Below, piece after piece: positions 1 through 6,367 of a DNA stretch of 13,226 bases (position 1 is the first letter of the stretch; every line of letters starts with the position of its first letter). This DNA is from Sedimentisphaerales bacterium. GTDB taxonomy: Bacteria > Planctomycetota > Phycisphaerae > Sedimentisphaerales > SG8-4. Below the pieces are notes generated by a model that was not told where the DNA came from, searched no databases, and saw only the letters and a list, made by a program, of their open reading frames with translations. The DNA is taken from assembly GCA_016928975.1 (NCBI GenBank), contig JAFGJR010000216.1:1-13226 (forward strand). Reading direction: 5' to 3'. The position numbers and the translations under genes were made by a program.

Positions 1-68
1 TGTAAGAATATGTCACACGAAACGATTCTCCCCCAAAACCCCTTACCGCGCCAGCCCAATTTACCTAA

Positions 69-1277
69 AGTGCGCGCTGGCCCTGGGCCGCAGAGGAGAC
101 GCAAAGATCACGCTCCTTTCTGTATACTGCTATGGCATATGCAATCGCCTCGGCACATGGGGAGGATAGTCTCGCGGTCTACGAGAACGGCGTGACAAGC
201 ATTAATCTGCACCGAAGAGAAGATTTGATGAATGCTCGCGCAAGCAGGACAACACACCCCCAGACCATAGGTAGACTGGCTTCTCTCTATTCGCTCGTTG
301 GGGAGAAACCCTTTCAAATCAAGCTTCCATATCTCGACTTGACCAAAGCAGAAGTGATTCGGAGACTCCGGTCGAAATCGCCAGAACTCATTGCGAGTTC
401 TGTGTCCTGCACCAAGACGTTCAACATAACAGGAGAAGCGAGCCACTGTGGCTACTGTTTCCAATGCATAGATCGTCGAATTGCAGCGTTTGCTGCTGAG
501 GCAGAGAATGAGGATCATCGGGGTCTGTATGACCATGATATCATCGGCGACCCAGTAGACGACTCGGAAGCTCGTACAACGCTTGTAGATTATCTTCGTC
601 AGGCAACGCGGTTGGCAGATCAGTCGGTGGACGCATTTGCGAGTGAATATCTCCTGGATCTTGGGAATCTGCTTGATTATCTGCCCACAGGTCTGACTGA
701 CTCGGACAAGACTACGTTGGTATGGAGGCTCTGCCAGCGTCACGGGCTTCACGTGAAGAACGCAATCAACCGGATGAGGAGCCTATACGATGATGTCTAC
801 AAGCCTATCCCGAGGACATCGCTCTTGGGCCTGATCTCCGGGCGCGAGCATCTCAGGCCAGAGGTCATTCGCCTTTGTGAATCCATACTCCATCATATTG
901 ATCCATTCCTTGGTGATATGTTCGGGCAGAACAAGCCCAAGGACGAGAATGATCTAAACAGCAAGCTTGCCGCTTTGCTGGGGCCGCATGAGGCGAAACT
1001 CCGCCGTGAACACCCAACCGTTTCCTTTGCATGTGCCCGCGTTGTCCCCGACCATCTCGATCTATGCTCCGGTCTGCTTATCGAGGCCAAGTACATAAGG
1101 TCGAACACTCCCCCCTCAAGAGCCAACGAGGGAATCGCAGCGGACTTGACGAAATATCCTGCAAGGAGCTTCATACTCTTTGTAGTCTATGATCCCTTTC
1201 ATAAGATTGATAATGATGTCGTCTTCTGTTCCGACATAGAGCGCAAGGGAAGAAACAGAGTGATTATCGTGCGGTAA
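69..1277 (+). CDS. QueC-like protein fused to C-terminal PD-(D/E)XK nuclease domain (5' truncated)
   Basis: The reading frame is open from 69; the first ATG is 132 (residue 1 below). Residues just upstream of that ATG (EETQRSRSFLYTA) still look like the QueC-like family, so the true protein starts further left, but a TAA at 66-68 blocks this frame. Seen: a family-like ENGV.SINL stretch, RTTHPQ, then a zinc-type cluster C93, C106, C109, C112 (Cx12CxxCxxC) resembling the C-terminal metal site of 7-cyano-7-deazaguanine synthase. The ATP-binding SGGxDS loop is not in the window. After a helical middle, the last ~130 residues carry P306-D307 and E318-A319-K320, a textbook PD-(D/E)XK spacing, followed by a KY.. 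and VVYDP core strand. QueC-like proteins are known in defence systems (QatC of Qat, Cap9 of type IV CBASS); a defence role here is inference. The gene is visibly more A/T-rich than its neighbours, hinting at transfer. It could be a pseudogene. Confidence 0.72.
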   Translation, partial: SARWPWAAEETQRSRSFLYTAMAYAIASAHGEDSLAVYENGVTSINLHRREDLMNARASRTTHPQTIGRLASLYSLVGEKPFQIKLPYLDLTKAEVIRRLRSKSPELIASSVSCTKTFNITGEASHCGYCFQCIDRRIAAFAAEAENEDHRGLYDHDIIGDPVDDSEARTTLVDYLRQATRLADQSVDAFASEYLLDLGNLLDYLPTGLTDSDKTTLVWRLCQRHGLHVKNAINRMRSLYDDVYKPIPRTSLLGLISGREHLRPEVIRLCESILHHIDPFLGDMFGQNKPKDENDLNSKLAALLGPHEAKLRREHPTVSFACARVVPDHLDLCSGLLIEAKYIRSNTPPSRANEGIAADLTKYPARSFILFVVYDPFHKIDNDVVFCSDIERKGRNRVIIVR

Positions 1278-1340
1278 CGCCGCCAACCGGATGACACGAA
1301 CACGAGGTATGAGGGTCAAACCTGCGTTGCCACATCTATC

Positions 1341-1375
1341 GGGCCTGCGAAAACCAACAAGCGGGCCCGTCTTTT
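1341..1375 (+). terminator. Candidate intrinsic terminator after the QueC-nuclease gene
   Basis: The arm GGGCCTGC (1341-1348) can pair with GCGGGCCC (1361-1368), an 8-bp stem with one G-U pair and a 12-nt A-rich loop. A short T run (1372-1375) follows two bases later. It lies 64 nt after the stop codon at 1275-1277, in the right orientation to end that transcript. The T run is short, so termination strength is uncertain. Confidence 0.5.
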
Positions 1376-1638
1376 GTCACACTGGCACCCGGAGTTACCC
1401 GCTCGTGTAATTACGACAGATTAAGACGGGAAAGGCAAGGGGCTGGGCGATTTTTGATTTTCGATTTGTGATTGGGGGGAGAGTCCGGGGCGGCGCGATT
1501 GCGGCCCCAGATCGGTGTCTGGGGTGACATGATTTTGAATTGCAGACTGCGCGCCGGGCGGTTTCTCCCCTCCTATGTTCCGGCCTTGCCTCCTGTCCTC
1601 TGCATCCCGCCGTCTCTGCGTGAGGAAGAAGGAAGTGG

Positions 1639-1658
1639 ATTCCCGCCTCCGCGGGAAT
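1639..1658. repeat. REP-like palindrome, copy 1
   Basis: ATTCCCGC-CTCC-GCGGGAAT is a perfect 8-bp inverted repeat with a 4-nt loop, followed by GACATGCGCG. A diverged second copy with compensated stem bases is at 2492-2511 and has the same GACATGCGCG flank. The paired changes (C to T on one arm, G to A on the other) argue that the stem itself is maintained. Confidence 0.7.
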
Positions 1659-1780
1659 GACATGCGCGGGAGTCTTTCGCGTGGTTCGCGATTGAGAATC
1701 GGCGTTCATCAGCGTCTATCTGCGGTTACCTCTTTTCCTCCACGTCCCTCGCCGTCCTCTGCGGCTACATGGCAGATGGC

Positions 1781-1811
1781 ATCGGTGTGCATGGCACACC
1801 CTACGAGAACC
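1781..1811 (+). repeat. 31-bp direct repeat, copy A (left of the MNT gene)
   Basis: Starts ATCGGTGTGCATGGC and runs to CGAGAAC-C. Copy B at 2256-2286 has the same orientation and differs at three positions. The two copies bracket the small nucleotidyltransferase gene: copy A ends about 30 bp beyond its stop codon. Only the left part of the longer unit seen at 2256-2370 is recognisable here. Confidence 0.7.
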
Positions 1812-1841
1812 GGTGTGAATCCGTCTTGAAGAAATCCCCTG

Positions 1842-2171
1842 TCACGCGGCGACTCCCTCTTCCTTGATGGTCCTGTGGATGGCGAACCGGCCGGCCTTCA
1901 GGTCCGCCTCTTCGGCGAAGAAGAAGAACACGGGCGTGCCATAGTCGAGGCTCAGGTCGGCTCCTAATAGGCTGGTTCGCTCGTGCTCGGCGAGGCGGTT
2001 GGGGATGTGATCGAGAATGACGGCGATATCGATGTCGCTGTCGGGCGTCAGTTGGTCCCTTGCGGCTGAGCCGTAGAGATACACGGCGCGGAGGCGCTCC
2101 CCATAGACAGACCTGAGCCCTTGGCGAGCCCTGACGGCGATTTCCAGTGCCTCTTCCCGCGTCGCAACCAT
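1842..2171 (-). CDS. MNT-type minimal nucleotidyltransferase domain protein
   Basis: A 109-residue protein with the nucleotidyltransferase signature G34-S35 followed by D46-x-D48 (GSAARD....DSDIDIAV), which places a metal-bound NTP. A possible third acidic residue lies in the later LSLDYG strand. Size and motifs match the MntA antitoxin half of MNT/HEPN toxin-antitoxin pairs; known MntA proteins AMPylate the HEPN RNase toxin. I chose the ATG at 2171 because AGGA sits 8 nt upstream; a TTG at 2189 in the same frame has no ribosome-binding site. No HEPN-like gene is next to it on either side, so it may be an orphan or act on a distant partner. It sits between two copies of a 31-bp direct repeat. 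The function as an antitoxin is inference; the fold assignment is firm. Confidence 0.8.
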   Translation of the reverse strand: MVATREEALEIAVRARQGLRSVYGERLRAVYLYGSAARDQLTPDSDIDIAVILDHIPNRLAEHERTSLLGADLSLDYGTPVFFFFAEEADLKAGRFAIHRTIKEEGVAA

Positions 2172-2255
2172 CGATAAGTTCCTGCTCAAGAGCCCGTTGA
2201 ATCACCTGTATGGTAGCACGCCTGGAGACTACACGCAACAAAAGACACGAGAGGG

Positions 2256-2370
2256 ATCGGTGTGCATGGCGCACCCTGCGAGAATCCACGGAATCCGTGG
2301 AATCCGTGTCCGGGACTCCGTACCTCTTCCAGATGAGTCGCCGTAAGTCTCGTTCTGGCAAGTGTTTATC
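2256..2370 (+). repeat. Long dispersed repeat unit, copy B (includes the 31-bp direct repeat)
   Basis: Begins with the 31-bp direct repeat (2256-2286), continues through an iterated GGAATCCGTGGAATCCGTG stretch, and ends with a segment containing CCGTAAGTCT and TGTTTAT (2332-2370). A related unit at 3231-3335 has the same order of blocks: CACC..CGAGAATCC first, then CCGTAAGTCT 60-66 nt later. The last 39-nt block matches at about 31 positions between the two copies by eye. Confidence 0.6.
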
Positions 2371-2491
2371 TGTGCGTCTGGGGTTGCGGAGGCGTTGTTG
2401 GCCGCTGGTTGTTGGTTTCTTGTTGAGAACCTCAGCGGACCTCTGGGACCCCCGCTTGCGCGAGGGCAAGCCTTTGCGGTGAAAAACCTGG

Positions 2492-2511
2492 ATTCCTGCT
2501 TTCGCAGGAAT
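2492..2511. repeat. REP-like palindrome, copy 2
   Basis: ATTCCTGC-TTTC-GCAGGAAT is a perfect 8-bp inverted repeat with a 4-nt loop, preceded by a GG and followed by GACATGCGCG as in copy 1 (1639-1658). Confidence 0.7.
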
Positions 2512-2714
2512 GACATGCGCGTGTGGCCCCTCTTCAGGTGGTTTGCATTCATCCGTGGTTGCGCGTGATCTCTGTACTCTCTGTGGCAGACAATCTCTCC
2601 GTGGTTTCATTAGTCCTTGTGACATAGGAGGTTGGCAGCGTAGAAAAGCCGCGTCTGGTCTCGGTATTCTCTTGACATGGGTGTATGGTGGATGTACCAT
2701 ATCTCGTGGAAAAC

Positions 2715-2745
2715 GCGAAATCCGAATATCGAAATCCGAAACGAA
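2715..2745. repeat. Short direct repeat CGAAATCCGAA
   Basis: CGAAATCCGAA occurs twice within about 25 bases, separated by TAT, then followed by ACGAACG. It resembles the low-complexity GATTTT/CGAAAT runs at about 1450-1470 read on the other strand. No gene overlaps it. Confidence 0.45.
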
Positions 2746-2843
2746 CGAGGAGGAGTGGGACAATGGAATGCTGTGATAGTGGAATGGCGGGTTTCGGGGT
2801 CATCCCAGCCGAGGGCGACTGGGCCACATCGGGGATGGCCCGC

Positions 2844-3146
2844 TGTGCGAAACAAAGCCAATTCCGGGGAGCCAGCGGGAGCCGGGAGGTGAGGGGGCCC
2901 GGTATGCGAAACAAAGCCAATTCCAGGAGATGGGCGGCGAGGAGCGGGTCCGCCGATGACAGGTTGTGCGAAACAAAGCTAAATCTGGGAAGGATGGGAC
3001 ATCTGGAGAAGAGCGAACGTCGCGAGCGGAGCGACTCCGCGGGAGAGTGGAGTGTGCGAAACAAAGCCAATTCCGTGGCTGGGCTTCACAGGACGACCGA
3101 AGCGAGCGGGGACGCTCGCCCTGCCGTGCGAAACAAAGCCAATTTG
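2844..3146 (+). repeat. Array of five ~22-bp repeats, unit TGTGCGAAACAAAGCCAATT
   Basis: Copies start at 2844, 2903, 2965, 3053 and 3125, all in the same orientation. The core GCGAAACAAAGC is invariant in all five; the flanks CCAATTCC vary (copy 3 reads CTAAATCT, copy 5 CCAATTTG). Start-to-start distances are 59, 62, 88 and 72 nt. Intervening sequences are unrelated, G-rich and of unequal length. The copies fall in different reading frames, so a protein repeat is excluded. No palindrome is evident in the unit. Confidence 0.8.
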
Positions 3147-3230
3147 TCCTGCCGGATCAGTGGCGTGGAGGCCACGCCGCATAGGTGTCGAGTGCATCGG
3201 GCAATGGAGACAGCAGAAGTGTCTGTGACA

Positions 3231-3335
3231 CACCGCACGAGAATCCGCGGGAATCCCCGGAACCAGTGTCGAACGGGGTCCAGTCCTTAACTTCGGGGTG
3301 AATTGCCGTAAGTCTTGTTGTGACAAATGTTTATA
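3231..3335 (+). repeat. Long dispersed repeat unit, copy C
   Basis: Related to 2272-2370. It starts CACCGCACGAGAATCC (CACCCTGCGAGAATCC in the other copy) and ends with a block containing GCCGTAAGTCT and ATGTTTAT at 3297-3335. Spacing between the two blocks is 66 nt here and 60 nt there. Its function is unknown. Confidence 0.55.
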
Positions 3336-3412
3336 TGCACGCGTCAGACAACACGGGTGCTGACGGTTGTTGGCTGATGGCTGCTGGAAGACCGCCGCGG
3401 GCTGCGTTTGGG

Positions 3413-3451
3413 CCTCGCGGTCCCCTTTCATTCACCCGGAACACCGCGAGG
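3413..3451 (-). other. 9-bp inverted repeat just beyond the C_GCAxxG gene
   Basis: CCTCGCGGT (3413-3421) and ACCGCGAGG (3443-3451) are perfect inverted copies with a 21-nt loop. The repeat begins 3 bases after the stop codon of the minus-strand gene. There is no T run after it on the minus strand, so it may stabilise the 3' end of the mRNA or be another repeat element, more than a classical terminator. Confidence 0.4.
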
Positions 3452-3454
3452 CGA

Positions 3455-3886
3455 TCACAGCATCTCTTCGAGGATCTCGGCGGCATCCTGGACCAATCTG
3501 GGGCAGATGGTTCGGAAGAGGCCTTCTTTCGTCGCCTTCTCGCTGCCTTCGGGGGTGCTGATGTCACAGCCGAGCAGCTCCTTGCAGAGGATCGTGCGGT
3601 TTCGCTGCTGGAAACGGTCGGCGAACTGGCGGATGTGGGTGTAGACGTTCTCGCGGGCGCCTCGCTGGTCGCAGTCGGGTCCGGCGTGCTTGAGGCCCAG
3701 GACCATGAAGGCGCCGGTGACCGCCCCGCAGGTCTGGGCCAGGCGCATCCCGCCGGCAAAGCCGGAAGCGAGCTTGAGCCCCAGCTCCGGCGCCAGGCCC
3801 ACGAGCGGGCCGTAGGTCTTCACGATCGCCTGAGAACAGGCGGCGCCCCGACAGAAACAGTCTACCGCATCTTCCACTCTGCTCAT
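3455..3886 (-). CDS. C_GCAxxG_C_C family redox-type protein
   Basis: A 143-residue cytoplasmic protein of the C_GCAxxG_C_C family, small proteins with conserved cysteines thought to bind a metal or a redox centre; no reaction is established for the family. Visible signature: C17 in a CSQAI motif, G42-F-A-G-G-M, then TCGAVTGA with C53, a GLK strand, C101 in LCKELLG and a final C128 in the ICPRLV motif. Extra cysteines are C10, C12, C72 and C107. The length is normal for the family. I chose the ATG at 3886 because GGAGAG lies 6-7 nt upstream and the family homology begins there; an in-frame ATG at 3991 would add 35 unlike residues. It is divergent from the propeller/TPR gene with a 168-bp shared upstream region. 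Confidence 0.85.
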   Translation of the reverse strand: MSRVEDAVDCFCRGAACSQAIVKTYGPLVGLAPELGLKLASGFAGGMRLAQTCGAVTGAFMVLGLKHAGPDCDQRGARENVYTHIRQFADRFQQRNRTILCKELLGCDISTPEGSEKATKEGLFRTICPRLVQDAAEILEEML

Positions 3887-3933
3887 GGCAGCTCTCCAAC
3901 TCGAACGAGCACGATTGACGACCACGAACGGAC

Positions 3934-3963
3934 ATTCTACATCGCAATGTGGCGGAGACGCAA
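3934..3963 (-). promoter_or_regulatory. Candidate sigma-70 promoter of the C_GCAxxG gene
   Basis: On the minus strand: TTGCGT (plus-strand 3958-3963), an 18-nt spacer, then TAGAAT (3934-3939), five of six matches to the -10 consensus. It would give a leader of roughly 40 nt containing the GGAGAG ribosome-binding site. The -35 match is weak. Confidence 0.4.
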
Positions 3964-4012
3964 GATCCTGTGTCCCTACAGACACGGCCACTGTGCCGTC
4001 GCGTCACGCCAA

Positions 4013-4042
4013 TTGACAAGCCGGACGTGCATGGCATAGCAT
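4013..4042 (+). promoter_or_regulatory. Candidate promoter of the propeller/heme/TPR gene, very short leader
   Basis: TTGACA (4013-4018), perfect to consensus, an 18-nt spacer, then TAGCAT (4037-4042), four of six. Transcription would start near 4049, only about 6 nt before the ATG at 4055, and there is no Shine-Dalgarno sequence. This matches the arrangement at tsaD. Confidence 0.4.
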
Positions 4043-4054
4043 CGTCGTTTGTCT

Positions 4055-6367
4055 ATGAGAACTCTGGCTGCACTGATGGTGATCGTTGGGGGACTGGCTG
4101 GCATTGCGTGGCCGGCGGCTCATGCGCTGCTCGGTGAGGCCAACGCGGTGGTCTACACTGCGGCCGAGGTGGGCGACGACAGTCTCCGCCGAGTGATCAG
4201 CCGGGCGGTGGAGGCGGCCGCGGCGGGCGGCGATTCCCTGCCGCTGGTCATCGACTATCCGTTGGATCAGGCCGTATTCCCGCCGGATATGGCGGCGCCG
4301 ACATTCGTTTGGACCGATCCGGCCCCAAAGGCCGACACGTGGCTGATCGACGTAGCCGGGACCGACACGAATGACCATCTTCACATCCTCACGCAAGGAG
4401 CTACGCCGCCCCGGGCCCATGACGACGACCCCCGGACGGCCTCGGCGGCCGCCATCGCGTACAGTCCGCCGGCCCCGGCGAGCCCGCTGAGACGATGGAG
4501 GCCGGACGAACGGACCTGGGAACGAGTCAGACGCTTGTCCGGCGGGTCGGGCACGACGGTCACGATCATAGGTTTGTGCAGCGACGAGCCCGGCAGAATC
4601 CTCTCGCGAGAGAGCATGCGGTTCAGCGTCTCGCCGGACGCGGTCGGCGCTCCGGTCTTCTACCGCGACGTGCCGCTGCCCTTCCGCCACACGCTTGCCA
4701 ACGTCGAGTCGATTCGCTGGCGGCTGGGGGAGGTCTCGTCGCACAAGCCGCCGACCCTGCTGACCGGCATGAAGGTCTGCGGCAATTGCCACTCGTTCAC
4801 GGCCGACGGCAGGACCCTCGCAATGGACGTCGACTACGGCAGCGACAAAGGGTCGTACGTCATCGCCAATGTCGAGCCGCAGACCGTCTTGCACAGGGAC
4901 AGCGTGATCTCCTGGAGCGACTATCGCCGGGACGACAAGGAGCCGACCTTCGGGCTGCTGGCCCAGATCTCGCCCGATGGGCGGTATGTCATCAGCACGG
5001 TGAAGGACCGCTCCGTGTTCGCGGCGGTGGACGAGCTGGACTACTCGCAGCGGTTCTTTCCGGTCGCAGGCATCCTGGCCGTCTACGACCGGCAGACAAA
5101 GCAGTTCTTCTCGCTCAAAGGCGCCGACGACCGGCGGTACGTGCAGAGCAATCCGGTGTGGAGCCCGGACGGCAAGACGATCCTGTTCGCCCGCAGCGAT
5201 TCGTACACGCTCAAGGGACTCAAGGACGCCACGTCGGCCGTCGTGGAAAAGGACGAAGTGGCCGAGTTCTTCGAGGGCGGCAAGAAGTTCCGCTACGACC
5301 TCTACCGACTCGACTTCAACGAGGGACGAGGCGGCGAGCCGGCACCTCTGCCCGGGGCCTCCGGCAACGGCGTGAGCAATTATTTCCCGCGATACTCCCC
5401 CGACGGCAAGTGGATCGTGTTCTGCCAGAGCGACACGTTCATGCTGTTGCGCCCCGACAGCACGTTGTACATCACGCCCTCGGCGGGCGGAACGCCTCGA
5501 AAGATGCGATGCAATTTCCCCGGCAGGATGAATTCCTGGCATAGCTGGTCGCCGAACGGCAGGTGGCTGGTCTTCGCATCCAAGGCGGCCGGACCGTTCA
5601 CCCAGCTCTGGCTGACGCATATCGACGCCGAGGGCAACGACAGTCCTGCTGTGCTCCTGGAGCACTTCACGGCTGCCGATCGTGCCGCCAACATCCCGGA
5701 ATTCGTCAACGTCAGGCCCGAGCAATTTGCCCGAATTCGCCAGGAGTTCGCCGACTATTACACGCATTACCGGATCGGGATCGGCCACGAACAGCGTCAC
5801 GAGTACGTCAAGGCCATCGAGGAGTTCAAGCTGGCCCTGAGCGAAGAGCCGAACCACGTGGAGTCTTTGTACCTGCTGGCCTCGTGCCTGGCCCGGTTGA
5901 ACCGGGAGCCGGAGGCGATGTCCCATGCTCGGAAGGCTGCTTCGCTGGTTCCGGACAGTCCGATGGTGCATGGCCTGCTGGGCGGCCTGCTGTGCACCAT
6001 CGGGCAGTACCGCGAGGCCCGGGCCCATCTGGAGGCCGCCCACGCGGCGAACGCGGCGGATGTGAGCGTCGCGAACAATCTGGCCTGGCTGCTAGCCACC
6101 TGTCCCGACGGGGCCTGCCGGGATGGGACTCGGGCGGTGCGGCTGGCCGAGTGGGCGTGCAACGCCACATCGTTCAAATCACCTCCGTTGCTGGACAGTC
6201 TGGCCACTGCCTACGCCGAATCGGGCCGGTTTGAGGAGGCCGTGCGCACCGCTCGCCAAGCCATCGAGATCGTCCAAAGCAATCCGAAGGCATCGACGGT
6301 GACGCTCGAATCCCGCCTGAGCCTGTATCTGGCCGGCGAGCCGTACCGCGAGCCGGCTCGCAAGTAG
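4055..6367 (+). CDS. Secreted TolB-like beta-propeller protein with one CxxCH heme site and C-terminal TPRs
   Basis: A 770-residue protein. Residues 1-24 form a signal peptide (basic start, hydrophobic core, A-H-A end), so it acts outside the cytoplasm. Residues ~30-240 are an N-terminal beta-rich domain. C242-G-N-C245-H246 is a single c-type heme motif in CGNCHSFTADGR, at the entry of a PD40/WD40-like propeller with four clear blades marked by SPDG or SPNG at ~306, 370, 448 and 499. Residues ~568-755 are tetratricopeptide repeats. Proteins with this CxxCHSF.DG plus PD40 layout occur in Bacteroidetes and Planctomycetes; their role is not established, though a heme-dependent redox or scaffold role is plausible. 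I chose the ATG at 4055; the in-frame TTG at 4049 adds two residues and has no support. There is no Shine-Dalgarno sequence, consistent with a near-leaderless mRNA. Confidence 0.85.
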   Translation: MRTLAALMVIVGGLAGIAWPAAHALLGEANAVVYTAAEVGDDSLRRVISRAVEAAAAGGDSLPLVIDYPLDQAVFPPDMAAPTFVWTDPAPKADTWLIDVAGTDTNDHLHILTQGATPPRAHDDDPRTASAAAIAYSPPAPASPLRRWRPDERTWERVRRLSGGSGTTVTIIGLCSDEPGRILSRESMRFSVSPDAVGAPVFYRDVPLPFRHTLANVESIRWRLGEVSSHKPPTLLTGMKVCGNCHSFTADGRTLAMDVDYGSDKGSYVIANVEPQTVLHRDSVISWSDYRRDDKEPTFGLLAQISPDGRYVISTVKDRSVFAAVDELDYSQRFFPVAGILAVYDRQTKQFFSLKGADDRRYVQSNPVWSPDGKTILFARSDSYTLKGLKDATSAVVEKDEVAEFFEGGKKFRYDLYRLDFNEGRGGEPAPLPGASGNGVSNYFPRYSPDGKWIVFCQSDTFMLLRPDSTLYITPSAGGTPRKMRCNFPGRMNSWHSWSPNGRWLVFASKAAGPFTQLWLTHIDAEGNDSPAVLLEHFTAADRAANIPEFVNVRPEQFARIRQEFADYYTHYRIGIGHEQRHEYVKAIEEFKLALSEEPNHVESLYLLASCLARLNREPEAMSHARKAASLVPDSPMVHGLLGGLLCTIGQYREARAHLEAAHAANAADVSVANNLAWLLATCPDGACRDGTRAVRLAEWACNATSFKSPPLLDSLATAYAESGRFEEAVRTARQAIEIVQSNPKASTVTLESRLSLYLAGEPYREPARK

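Larger units (their letters stand above)
1278..1841. other. Gene-free stretch of dispersed-repeat debris
   Basis: About 560 bases with no credible gene. Small frames exist on both strands but have repeat-type translations and no start signals. Contents in order: the terminator hairpin at 1341; a T-rich stretch at about 1450-1470 with reiterated GATTTTTGATTTTCG units; a perfect 7-bp hairpin CCCCAGA/TCTGGGG at 1505-1524; a REP-like palindrome at 1639-1658; and copy A of a direct repeat at 1781-1811. The same kinds of elements recur at 2172-3454, so this is accumulation of short repeats, not a degraded gene that I can recognise. Confidence 0.6.
2172..3454. other. Long gene-free stretch built from short dispersed repeats
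   Basis: About 1.28 kb without a supportable gene. It contains direct-repeat copy B and its longer unit (2256-2370), a second REP-like palindrome (2492-2511), a tandem CGAAATCCGAA stretch (2715-2745), five copies of a ~22-bp unit (2844-3146), a second long unit related to the first (3231-3335), and a 9-bp inverted repeat (3413-3451). Frames through it translate to repeat-type peptides that shift frame from copy to copy, which shows the DNA, not a protein, is conserved. Confidence 0.65.

Noticed and set aside
1395..2763. Several minus- and plus-strand small proteins across the repeat stretches (for example VIPAEAGIH-type peptides)
   Set aside because: They are translations of the REP-like palindromes and other dispersed repeats; only the MNT gene has family motifs and a ribosome-binding site.
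2844..3146. CRISPR array
   Set aside because: Units are only ~22 bp with a 12-bp invariant core, start-to-start spacing varies from 59 to 88, flanks are degenerate, and no cas-like gene is in the window.
2685..3290. A 201-residue protein with repeated RNKANS-type peptides
   Set aside because: The repeat falls in different reading frames from copy to copy, there is no ribosome-binding site, and the composition is that of repeat DNA.
3320..4039. 239-residue plus-strand frame
   Set aside because: Antisense to the C_GCAxxG_C_C gene, whose cysteine signature and ribosome-binding site are clear.
4004..6043. 679-residue minus-strand frame
   Set aside because: It is the antisense shadow of the propeller/TPR gene, which has a signal peptide, heme motif and TPRs; the antisense product has no recognisable motif.
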